NCBI GenBank assembly: GCA_000708835.1
Contig: DF237034.1
Coordinates: forward strand, 160,722 to 224,721
Reading direction: 5' to 3'
DNA from: Klebsormidium nitens
Lineage: Eukaryota; Streptophyta; Klebsormidiophyceae; Klebsormidiales; Klebsormidiaceae
Length of the DNA stretch: 64,000 nt
Both the position numbers and the translations under genes were made by a program. Below, in pieces: positions 41,101-50,465 of this stretch (position 1 is the first letter of the stretch; each line of letters starts with the position of its first letter). Below the pieces are notes generated by a model. That model did not search any database. It worked only from the letters and a program-made list of their open reading frames with translations, and was not told where the DNA came from.

Positions 41101-44100
41101 TGGTTTGACAGTCTGACAGTCGAAACCTGACATCCCGCCAACACTGGCGCGGGCATCGATACGAGCGAGTGCAGCCCCAGCAGTATTGACAAAGGGAGGA
41201 CACATTGAAAGCAGAGCTACTTCATTTGATGAGCCAATTATCCTGGAAAAGACGGGCAACAAAATGCCGTCAAGCGAGAACTAGATTGGCAGAGATGTGG
41301 TTCGGGCCGCTCCACTTCCACAGCGTTCATATACAAGAACACTGCACTTGGAGGGACTAGCTTGACAACCGAAGGCCCAGCGAAACCCTCTAGGAAAAAG
41401 TGAGGACGTGCTGCCGTTTCACCATGGCTCTGAGAAAGTAACAATGAATGAAGGGTTTGACGTAGAAGATATGAGGAGTTTCAAAGTGTTAAGATGAAGT
41501 TCAAAGCTCGGCTCAACCAGCCAAAGGGTTATGAACAACGTACGAGCAGGGGGAAAACCAGTAGAGTCTCACAAAATGTAGGGTTTGGATGCAGGACAAA
41601 TAAATTACGGGGTTCCGGGGAATCGTGAAGATTGACTCGTCGAAAGGCGTGTTTGCACAATCGCCCTTTCCCTTTCCCGCAAGGGAGCGCACATGAGTTG
41701 CGAGCTTCACCGCAGCTCTCCAGCGGCTCACAGGCCTGGTGGTAGGGCTCCAGGGCGAGCTTCGACAGGTACAGGCAGCTCGGGGAGCGTGAGCTGGACG
41801 AGACTGTACCTGTCGTGGCTGCGGCTGTACCTGGTGCTGCTGATGCTGAAATGACCCTTGGAGCGCTTTGACAAACCACTATAACCACTTGATTTGCCAT
41901 CGAGTCTTGCAACACTCCGGGCTGACAACTTCCACCACCGTAGGATGTTTGTAAACCAGAGTTCGTTCGCCCACCTTCTTCCCCCCGCTCGCGCACCCCA
42001 TATGGCACCAGCCGCACTCATGGGCGTCCTCCACGTTGCGCGGCACCACCCCGCAATCGTACCCCAGTGCGGCGCACCCCCTGCGCAGCACCTCGTTCTG
42101 CAGATTGTGTACCACGTGCTCCGCCTGCACCCCCCCGCGGACGCACACCGCCTCCATTGCCTCCTCATACTCAGCCCCCCCGTATTTAGTCAGGCCCAGG
42201 TCCTGGCTCCACTCCCGCGTTACATGGGGTTGAGTCTTGAACGACGCGGCCCAGTTGATGGCGGAGCCCCCCCCCACGGTCGACCCCGCCAAGAGCGCCA
42301 CCCCCCCGTCGACGGTACCGAAGAGCCCCCCCTTTTCGTACATGGCCTCCAGCGTCGGCAGCTCCGTGAGGGGGAGATCATTGCGTGCCAGGTAGTGTCC
42401 TTTTTCGAGCACCAGCACCTTGTGCCCCCCCTGCGCCAGCCGCCCTGCCACCACGCCCCCCCCGGACCCAGACCCCACCACAACCACGTCGCACTGGACG
42501 GTGATGTCAGAGGAGGCCGCCGCCTGCGATGCCTCAAAGCCGCGGCTTCGCAGGGTCTGAACCACGTCCTCTCCTGCAGACAGGGGCGATTGCAAGAACT
42601 TAGCAGGCAAGAGGCATCTGCGCTGGTTGCAGTGAAAGGGGGGTAATTTGCAGCTCCGTATGAAGTGACAGGACGACAAGCATGACACTATCCTCTATTT
42701 GGTCTAGCTTTTCAGAGAAGCGCAGGCGCCTCTACCTTAACCACCAAACTTGCTTCGACGTTAGCCTCTTCCTTGTGCGGCGCTCACCTGTGTCTCCCCG
42801 GAGGTCGAGCACCGCATCCTCGAGGGGCCGTCGAGCCGCCTCGCTGCCTCGTGCCGCCATCCTTTTTGCTCGCTGCGGGTCCGGCCCAACGTAACCAATT
42901 GCAGACCATGCCGGATTGCCCCCACTCTCATCGACCTGTAAACACACTTTAGACTATCTTGTAAGCGAGCGTCATATACAAGGTAGCTCCAGATGTCCAA
43001 ACAGTCAGAAGGATTCATTGGGTATCAAGGTAGCTCCAGATGTCCTTACAGTCCAAAGGATTCATTGGATATGAGGGCATGGATTAGCTGCACAATGGTT
43101 AAATGTTGGCTGTGCTTACCTTGCCATAGAAGGCCACCATGGTGAGACTCTTGAATGCCCGGAAGAGTGCGCGAAAGTCCTCCAGGCGGCTGCTGGCCCA
43201 GCCCTGTAGTATGCGCTCACGCGCGTGGGGCGACAGGGCAGGGAAGGAGTGCACAAAGGGGAAGCGCCAGTCGAGCGCCCAGCGGCCCGCCAGGAGGAGG
43301 GTGCCCAGGCCCCAGCTGAGGAGGGTCAATATGATGGACAGGCGGCCGACAGCGGTGGGGTTCAGGTAGGTCAACAAACCTGTCGCAGATGGGGAGAAAG
43401 GCTGGATTCGAAGTCCGAAGAATGGTTCAGGTGAAAGTGATGGAGATGCTGACGTCCAGACTTGGGGCAAAGGGTTGCGCTTCCGGATGTTGAGTGGGAG
43501 CAGCAAGTATGTGACAGAGTTGAAGTCTTGTTGAGGTATCTTCTAGAAGAGGTTCACTCTGTCCTGGCCAGAAAAAAGGCGATACCTGACTTGGAGCGCT
43601 CTCCCTAAAGATAAGCCTCTCAAGCGCGGTCGTCACTGAAAGTGCTTGGGAATTGCTGGACAGTGTTGCTGGTTTCATGGTCGATTGCCTCTACACTGCC
43701 TTCTTTCGAAAGCGTCATTCAAAAGCTTGAACACATGCGCTAGCTTTCTGAATTGCTGCTATGAGACCTTTCGCTCAATTCGGGCGCAACACCTTGCATA
43801 ATGACTGCCTTACTTGGTGGGCAGGCATAGCCTCTTGCATAAGGCTACTCAAGAAGCTATAACTGTTTGGGGAATCTTTTTTCGGCAATCTGCAATACGT
43901 GCTCAAAATACGAACCTGCCACCGCTTCAGGAGTCCCATCCGCTGAACCAGAGAGAGCAAAGAACTTTGGCAGCTCCGAGGGGGCCGCCTGTGGTTCGTG
44001 ACCATTGAGAGCAGGTTTGTGGTCCCCAACTGGGTGGTGCACCTTCGCAGGACTTCTGTTGGCCCCAGCTGTGCTGACATTGCCTGTCTTATCCTTCCCG

Positions 44101-44237
44101 CCAAGCGATGGACTGCCGGCGTCATCTACTGTCGGAATCAGGGTTTCACAGATGCTGGCAAGCACGCCAATCTGCCGCTCGTTGAGCAGAGGGGGTGGTG
44201 CACCGCCATCCAATGGGTGCAGCTTGCGAGACGCCAT
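38140..44237 (-). CDS. FAO: Long-chain fatty alcohol oxidase (GMC flavoprotein), with gap
   Basis: Membrane-bound FAD enzyme that oxidises long-chain alcohols to aldehydes with H2O2 release, feeding omega-oxidation and wax turnover. Exons in transcript order: 44237-43916, 43379-43120, 42935-42788, 42573-41975, 40965-40733, 40372-40296, 40013-39894, 39550-39175 (with N gap), 38915-38775, 38514-38371, then an unresolved short last exon at about 38140-38290. Coding to 38371 is 761 codons once the gap duplication is collapsed, close to plant FAOs. Seen: a helix RLSIILTLLSWGLGTLLLAG, the FAD-binding VVVVGSGSGGGVVAGRLAQG (about 275), GSTVGGGSAINWA, TWLVDAV, GQHLHVHPVSLVWGYF, and the C-terminal MGSCRMG and LPTASGTNPMITVQ. 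An alternative ATG lies nine codons upstream at 44264. After ITVQ no splice choice gives a clearly family-like end. Confidence 0.88.
39366..39385. other. Assembly gap (20 N) flanked by duplicated sequence
   Basis: The 55 bases 39311-39365 left of the gap recur exactly at 39448-39502, and 39386-39447 resembles a corrupted copy of the sequence just left of the first copy. Removing one copy restores a 239-base exon 8 that keeps frame. Confidence 0.9.
42979..43072 (+). repeat. 47-bp imperfect tandem repeat in FAO intron 2
   Basis: Two 47-bp units starting CAAGGTAGCTCCAGATGTCC at 42979 and 43026, differing at a handful of bases. They occupy much of the 184-bp intron between FAO exons 2 and 3. Confidence 0.85.
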
Positions 44238-44632
44238 TGCTGTCCTTCGTCCCAACGTTGACATTGCCCATACACATACTAATAGCACCCTCCCTGGTTT
44301 GCCCAGGCGAAGGAAAGGGAATACAGTTTACTGTTCAGACTGACAGTGAGAATGTAGACGGCAAGTTTGCTCCAGAGTCTTCTAGGAAGCCACATAAGAC
44401 GAGGTTAGATTGGCCATATACGAGCTCCTGGAAGCACATTGGGTCACTTGTACCGGGTGCCGCATGTACATGCCCGTGCATACCAACGGACGGGTCCAAA
44501 ACCCTCTCTCCTCAGTTTAACGGCCCGATTGGCAGAACTCCCGGCCCCAAGCAAAGTGCCCCGGTCCTGCTTTGCGTGCAAAAATGGGTCAACATTTGAA
44601 TAAATATCTGCACAATCCCTCCTTGTTAAATC
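44238..44632. other. Short spacer upstream of the FAO gene
   Basis: Should contain the FAO promoter and 5' UTR. The retrotransposon copy begins about 400 bp upstream of the FAO start codon. Nothing else recognised. Confidence 0.5.
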
Positions 44633-44642
44633 GAAGGCCAAT
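44633..44642 (+). repeat. Left copy of candidate target-site duplication
   Basis: GAAGGCCAAT, identical to 45818-45827 after the A-rich tail. The following element bases (CCCTCCTT...TTAA) also echo sequence at 44616-44628 just upstream. Confidence 0.75.
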
Positions 44643-45817
44643 CCCTCCTTATTAACCTCGTTGATTTCGAGAATTCACCCTGAAACACATATCACACTTT
44701 CAAAAGCGCATATCGTTAAAGCTTCTATTACGCAAGCTATTTTCAAACAAAAACCTTCCTCTATCGCCCAACCCGATTTCGGCAACGATGCACTATACTA
44801 TAATGGCTCATATGCAGATCAAAAGTTGCTGTTTTCGCGTTTATCTTGGTCTACCAACGATAACCATGTAATACCATTTCACAAGTTCTCTATTCGAGAT
44901 CGCTATCGCTCTATAAATGACAACAACAATGTCGCTATAGCTTCTAATGCCAGGTGGAACCTCCGCCTTTCTAGCCCTAACCTCGATTGGCCAGCGCATT
45001 TTAAATATGTAAACGACCCACTTCTACATAACAAAACCAGAGAACTCCTTTATAAAATTTATACCCGTGCCTGCATGACAGGACTCGGGTCGAACAATAT
45101 GGCCATCCTAGCACATGTACCTATTGCGATTCAATCGAAGACGAATTACATCTATTCATTGAATGCAACAGTATCCAAGAAATTCGATCTTGGTTCGGTG
45201 ATATGATTTCGATCTTATATCCGACTCTCGATTATCATAATCTAGAACTCCCCGTACTCTTATTTGGTTACAATACACATATACCCGCTCGCGACATTGC
45301 CCCGTGGAAACTTCTTCACGCAGAAACCCTCCGTGCAATATGGTTAGCGCGCAATGAAAGCATTTTTGAAGGAAGGACTGTATCTCTGAACGAAACCATT
45401 GCTCTTATCAAATGCCGCATTCTTCAATCTGCACAGATTTACTATTATAACATTCGCAATTCACATGCTAAGAACAAGAGACGTCGCATTAAAAGATTCC
45501 TGCATCTTTGGACAATCACTGTCCCCATTTGCATGCTAAATAGTAAAGGCTATCTTGCTTTGAACCCTCTTCTGACGACTTAGCCTAGCCGCTATATACC
45601 GCACATATAATCAACGGATCAGCGCTATCTTATACATGTTCACCACAACGTGATTATCGCGGTCTTTATTGTTCGATAAAAGGGGGTGGCCCGGGAGCAT
45701 AACCCGGTCTGTTTTTAAGCATCCTGTGAACCCACGAGCTAGTGCGGTTTCTTAGGAACCCTAGCTCGGTGGGGGATGCCCACCTTCCTCCCTGCGGGGA
45801 AAGAAAAAAAAAAAAAA
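44643..45817 (+). mobile_element. 5'-truncated non-LTR (LINE-type) retrotransposon copy
   Basis: The insert is AT-rich compared with its surroundings. It carries the end of a reverse-transcriptase polyprotein: conserved-looking frame 44661-45110, then the zinc-knuckle-like CTYCDSIEDELHLFIEC (zf-RVT type, C-x2-C...H-x4-C) read from about 45113 in another frame, continuing to a stop at 45581-45583. A structured 3' UTR of about 200 bp follows, then an A-rich tail (45801-45817). The 10-bp word GAAGGCCAAT stands directly outside both ends (44633-44642 and 45818-45827), a likely target-site duplication. The endonuclease and main RT domain are missing, so the copy cannot move by itself. Confidence 0.8.
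44661..45583 (+). pseudogene. Retrotransposon polyprotein C-terminal remnant, frameshifted
   Basis: Two overlapping frames together cover the C-terminal part of a LINE ORF2-type protein. The first reads through about 45200, but its family-like content ends near GLGSN at about 45090; the second carries the Cys/His knuckle and the downstream block PWKLLHAETLRAIWLARNES, typical of the region after RT in plant LINEs. A one- or two-base shift near 45090-45110 separates them. There is no initiator context and no catalytic RT motif in what remains. Confidence 0.75.
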
Positions 45818-45827
45818 GAAGGCCAAT
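45818..45827 (+). repeat. Right copy of candidate target-site duplication
   Basis: GAAGGCCAAT directly after the A-rich tail of the retrotransposon copy; identical to 44633-44642. Confidence 0.75.
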
Positions 45828-46947
45828 GCAGGCCAATGGCAATGCACACCAGCACATCTGCACAAACAAACGTCCACCATAGCACATTTCGAACAAACAC
45901 TGAGGGGCGCCAGTAGAGGGTTTCAGGAGGCGAGTGCTGTTCGAGAAGGGGCAGGAGGCGTCGATTGTGATCTCAGAATGGCGGTGAAATGTGCAGCTGC
46001 AACCTCGCAGCTGGCATGGGTGAGCAACGGCAAAATCCGCAGCATTGCATTCTCCAATGTCCTATCCTCCTCATAGGATTGAATGCCTTTGGACCAGGTG
46101 CAAGCCACAATTGGGGCAATCTTTGCTTACCAGCCATCTTTCTTGTCGCAATTGCTCGTCAACTTGACCATTTTGCAGTAGCATCTGCACAAAGAAGGCA
46201 GAAAGGAATTATCTGATAGGATTGCCTCGGTTCTCACATATGCATGAGGATACTTGGTAATGGTAGCATTGCAAAACAAGGTGTTGTGACAGTGTTCGTG
46301 GCGCCACTTGGCATGGCACCGTTGGATTGAAGAGGATCTGACGTAGTCTAAGTGTGCAGTTTCAGCGGCTTCAAATATGCAAGGCCTGCTTGTTTGCAGT
46401 GCTTACAATCGGTCTTTGGTCACTTTGTATCCAGCTTACAAGACCTCGGGCATAGCTGGGAATCTAAATAAATCAGGAAAGACGAATGCTGTGCTGGTCT
46501 GGTTGTTAAGCACTGATCGGTGGGTTGTCGTATAATCTCACCATGACTAATCTGTAAGCAACCAAATGATGATCAGGGCATTGCAGACAATGAGTTTTAT
46601 ACCGAGGCTCGGCTCAGCCACCGGAACCCAAGGAGAGCTTCATCTACTTTATTCTAGCTGGCTAACCTCCTTGCCCAATTTAGTGTCGGTGCATTTGATC
46701 GCAGCAATTGCAAATCTCCATCTGGAGGCTATACCAAATGATAGCCAAGATTTGTGGTGCTCAAACTGTCCTTTCACTGTAACAGAGTGACGGGCTTTCA
46801 GAAGTTCCTCCACACTTAGACATGCTTCCTCGCGGCGGTCTGGTTTTCATTGCTGCTAAACTGATGTCATATCTACTCATCGGCTGCCGTCAAACTCCGC
46901 CAGAGCATGCATTTAATACCCTGCCACCGAGAGGGACTGTGATTCAG
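45828..46947. other. Spacer upstream of the cyclophilin gene
   Basis: Probably holds the cyclophilin promoter and a first exon that I could not place. ATGs at 46569 and 46822 open short frames, but neither is in frame with the transit-peptide exon without a splice. Confidence 0.45.
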
Positions 46948-49312
46948 ATTCTCCCTGGTGCAGGGTGTGCAGCGCAGCTTGGCTGCGTCCGGCCTCTGTG
47001 CCCCCCGCAGCTGCGCCCCTGCTCGGTTCGTCCTCCCTCGCACGCCGCTCCGCCCCGCTGCTTCCCTTGAGCTCGGCGCCTCCTCCCTAGGCTCTGCCAG
47101 CAGCGCCTTTGCCAGCTCACCCGCTTCCTCGGAACTGTCCCTTTCCGGCATCGCATCCAGGGCAACCTCTGCACTGCGGAAGAATGGGGTCAGGGCCATG
47201 GCCACGGTAGGTCGTCGAGCTGGGGCAAAACACCTGAACACGGCCGTACATTCAACCTGTCTCAGGCAGGCGCTGTCCGCGTACCTTCCTCAGCTTGAAA
47301 TCATCAACCTTGTTGAGTACACTCTATTCGCTGGTCCTCGCATCAATAGGTGATCTCACTAAGAGTGCTTCTTAGTCAAGTGACGCTGTCTGAGTTGCCC
47401 GTCTAATTCCCGGCAGGAGGCTGCCAAGCCGCAGGCCAAGGTGACCCACAAGGTCTTCTTCGACATTGAAGTGGGGGGCGAGAAGGCAGGGAGAGTCGTG
47501 CTGGGCCTGTTCGGGGAGGAGGTGCCCAAGACCGCAGAGAACTTCCGCGCTCTCTGTACAGGTAACTTGGCAGTCGCTCCAACGCCCCAGTCGATATCTT
47601 TTCAGTTTGCTTTTGAACTCAGGGATGGGGCCAATGAGCTTTTGCATGACCCCTTGTACAGGCAGCAAAGCCGTCCGCTTGGGAATGACCGAGACACAAT
47701 TTGTTGGAACTCGTTTTTGCAGAGATTGCGCCTTTTGCTGTTCAGGAGTTAGTCTTCATACCTCACTTGATCTGTTTGCCAGACCAGCTGCTCGACATCC
47801 TTGGAAGGGAGGAAGGCCACCATTGCGGTCCCCTTACGGCCATGTTCAGATGTTGCTCGACCATTTTCCGTCCTGGATCCAGAACAGGGACGTGTTCTGC
47901 CAAGCTCGCACTTGCCCATGTTCCGGGCGCGGTCACTGAGCGTGCGGTCTCTGTTACAATTCTATTCGCACAATTCTATTCTATATGTGCGGACGGGCTG
48001 TTCAGGACCTTGACTTCACGTGGCTGGCGCGGGGCTTCTCAGCCCCTCTCCCACAAGCGCACCTCTCCTAGCCCCTCTCAGGCCCCCACGTGTCTCCGAA
48101 TACAGCCCCGCCTGTCTCACCCTATCTTTGGGGCTGCCTTACAGGAGAGAAGGGCTTCGGCTACAAGGGCTGCGGGTTCCATCGAATAATCAAGGAGTTC
48201 ATGATTCAGGGTGGAGACTTCACCAAGGGCAATGTGAGTGGACAGGCTGAATCTTCGTGTTCAACTCGTGTAACAAGAGACGGTATCCTCAATCCAACTT
48301 CTGTAGTCCTAGTGTCTTGTCAATGTATCACTGCCCTCCTGCTGATCAGCGAGCTGGATTGATTTCCTTGCGTTACGTGTTCAGGGCACTGGTGGAAAGA
48401 GCATCTACGGAAATAAGTTCGAGGACGAGAACTTCAAGCGTGAGCCCTTGCTTCCCAGTTGCTGCTCCATGTGTTAGGTCGTGAAGCCGGCCTGTATATG
48501 GTCGTTCAGATGGCCATTCTTTGCTTTTTGCAATCCTCCGAGCATGAGAGCAGCGTGTTTTGCAACCAGCACCCAGCCCTAGCGAGTTGCTTCCAATCAT
48601 CTCGGCAGCTGGTCGTCACATATTCGCCTCTTTTCATTCGCAGTTTGTCCTTTCCGAAACTGCCTCCTCCTCTGTTTTGCAGTGTCCCACACTGGGCCGG
48701 GCATCCTCAGCATGGCCAATGCTGGGCCCAACACCAACGGCTCCCAATTCTTCCTCTGTACAGTCCAGGTACGAAAACCTCAACCCCGGCAGACGATCTG
48801 GCAATCTCCATGATTCGGTCTGTGAACGGTTCTGTCACATGGTCGTGCAAGAATGACTCATGGACCAATTGACCTGGCTTTGCATTCAGCTGTCTTTGGT
48901 CTTCCATGTCCGGATGTTTCCGGAATCTAGTCAAAAGCTTTATTTGCTGCATCACATCAATGTCTGCCACCACTGGATGATTATATACGAAGCTGTCATG
49001 ATTACGACTCAAGAACCAGTAGGCTATGCTGTTAGACGGCTTTCGGCCGCTTGTCATTGCCAAACTCCATCAGCAGTCCTTCTCCTCTGCTGTAAATCTT
49101 CAGGTCCGAAAGGCCTCGCAAGCATTACTGTTGATTTCAGTGCTTATATTGCTTCGTTGCAGACTCCTTGGCTGGATGGTCGGCACGTGGTTTTTGGCCA
49201 AGTCCTGGAAGGGATGGACGTGGTCAGCAAGGTCGAGAACCTGGACACAGACCGGTCGGACAGGCCAAAGAAGCCCGTGGTAATCGCAGACTGCGGTGAG
49301 CTGGACAGCTAG
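46948..49312 (+). CDS. CYP20-3: Chloroplast cyclophilin (peptidyl-prolyl isomerase), CYP20-2/20-3 type
   Basis: Catalyses cis-trans isomerisation of prolyl bonds in the plastid; Arabidopsis CYP20-3 (ROC4) helps assemble stromal cysteine synthase under stress. Exons: about 46948-47206, 47417-47561, 48145-48233, 48385-48439, 48683-48768, 49163-49312, phases fitting. The first listed exon encodes a Ser/Ala/Arg-rich stretch ([20 protein letters not shown]) typical of a transit peptide. It is open only from a stop at 46940-46942 and lacks an upstream ATG, so an earlier exon is likely. The mature domain begins [20 protein letters not shown] and keeps the active-site run [38 protein letters not shown] and [14 protein letters not shown]. 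The assignment between CYP20-2 and CYP20-3 rests on the PQAKVT start and is tentative. Confidence 0.88.
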
Positions 49313-50465
49313 CTTCGCTTGTCGGAGAGCCTTAGAAGGCCAGTACGAGAAGACATGCTCCTGGCAAAGGGCGTTTAACCGGAGTAAGTTCTGAAACTTC
49401 TACCGATTTGGCCCAGCTGATGCATGAGTCCGAATGTAGGTCGAACTTTTACCTAATTGTATATTAGCACAGGTCACAAAGCCATAGGTGACTGCATGAC
49501 TCTCCGGTCTGGTAGGCGGCCGGCCATGCAGCGGGGGCGCCCATTTCGATATCCGGATTTGATCCTGCAAGCGGAACCTGCACCTAAAATCCGACCTGCA
49601 TGTCGTGCGTGTTGCTCCATCATATGGCAAACAAGCTTGAGGGTGATGGGTGCATGTGCATTCGGTTATGATGTCTTTTGCCGGGTTGCGGACCGCGGTA
49701 TGTATCATGTACGGCCGGGTCACCTGTAACGCGCTTGCAGTTCACTTGATCGAATGTACTGCCTATCCTACATATGTATCAAAACGACATTGCAAGCAAT
49801 GTATATTGCTTACAGATAGAAAGCTTGATCCTATCTGCTCTATGATGCGCAATTAAGTGGGCATGCAGCCGAATAACACGTTTATATAGCTGATGATTAC
49901 AACATGGCCATGCGCGTGGTTTGGCTGCAAGTTCATGGTTCTCGCAAACTTGGTGCTTTGCATGGAGCGAGATGAAACGCCGCGCTAAGCCTGTTCAAAC
50001 CGGTGAATTAAACCGGCTGTTAGCTAGCTCTCCACGCCACAGTGACACAAAAATCGACCCGGCTTAAGACTTTTTGTGTCACTGGTCAATGACCGGTGCA
50101 TGTTTACCGGTCGGTGAACATTCGTTGACCCGAGAAGAACTCACATGACCTAAGTCTTATGTGTCGCCTAGAGAGCATATAAGATGAGTCCTTCTACTAT
50201 GCATTGAAGTTTCTTGAATCATCTCAACTTCTCTCTTGCGACACAAGCTTAGTATGCCAGAGCAGCCAGCTTCGATTCGTGACGGACGCAACGAGTTCAT
50301 GAAGGGCGAGTGAGCGTAAGCTGGAGTTATGCTGGCTTGCTTGTAAGAAACACGCATGGTTGAAAGCGTTAGACGCCTTGCTTCTTGCCTCAAGCTTGTG
50401 CCAAGCTGTCTAAGAACAGGAAACCGAGATAGAAGCCAAGAATTGTTCGAACTATAAAAGTGCTG
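49313..50465. other. Spacer upstream of the FUT8-like gene
   Basis: Contains GCATGC-rich sequence at 49440-49900 and a perfect 14-bp inverted repeat at 50040-50084. ACCGGT words recur around 50000-50120. No coding region recognised. Confidence 0.5.
50040..50084. repeat. Perfect 14-bp inverted repeat (hairpin)
   Basis: Arms CAGTGACACAAAAA (50040-50053) and TTTTTGTGTCACTG (50071-50084) around a 17-bp loop, about 380 bp before the start codon of the FUT8-like gene. Confidence 0.9.

Noticed and set aside
41894-42646. 250-codon plus-strand open frame opposite FAO exon 4
   Set aside because: Antisense to the FAD-binding exon of FAO; Pro/His-rich product without family resemblance.
45799-45820. 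A-run taken as a gene's genomic poly(A) from a processed pseudogene
   Set aside because: The sequence before it carries a LINE zinc knuckle and structured 3' UTR, so it fits a LINE tail better than a retrocopied host gene.
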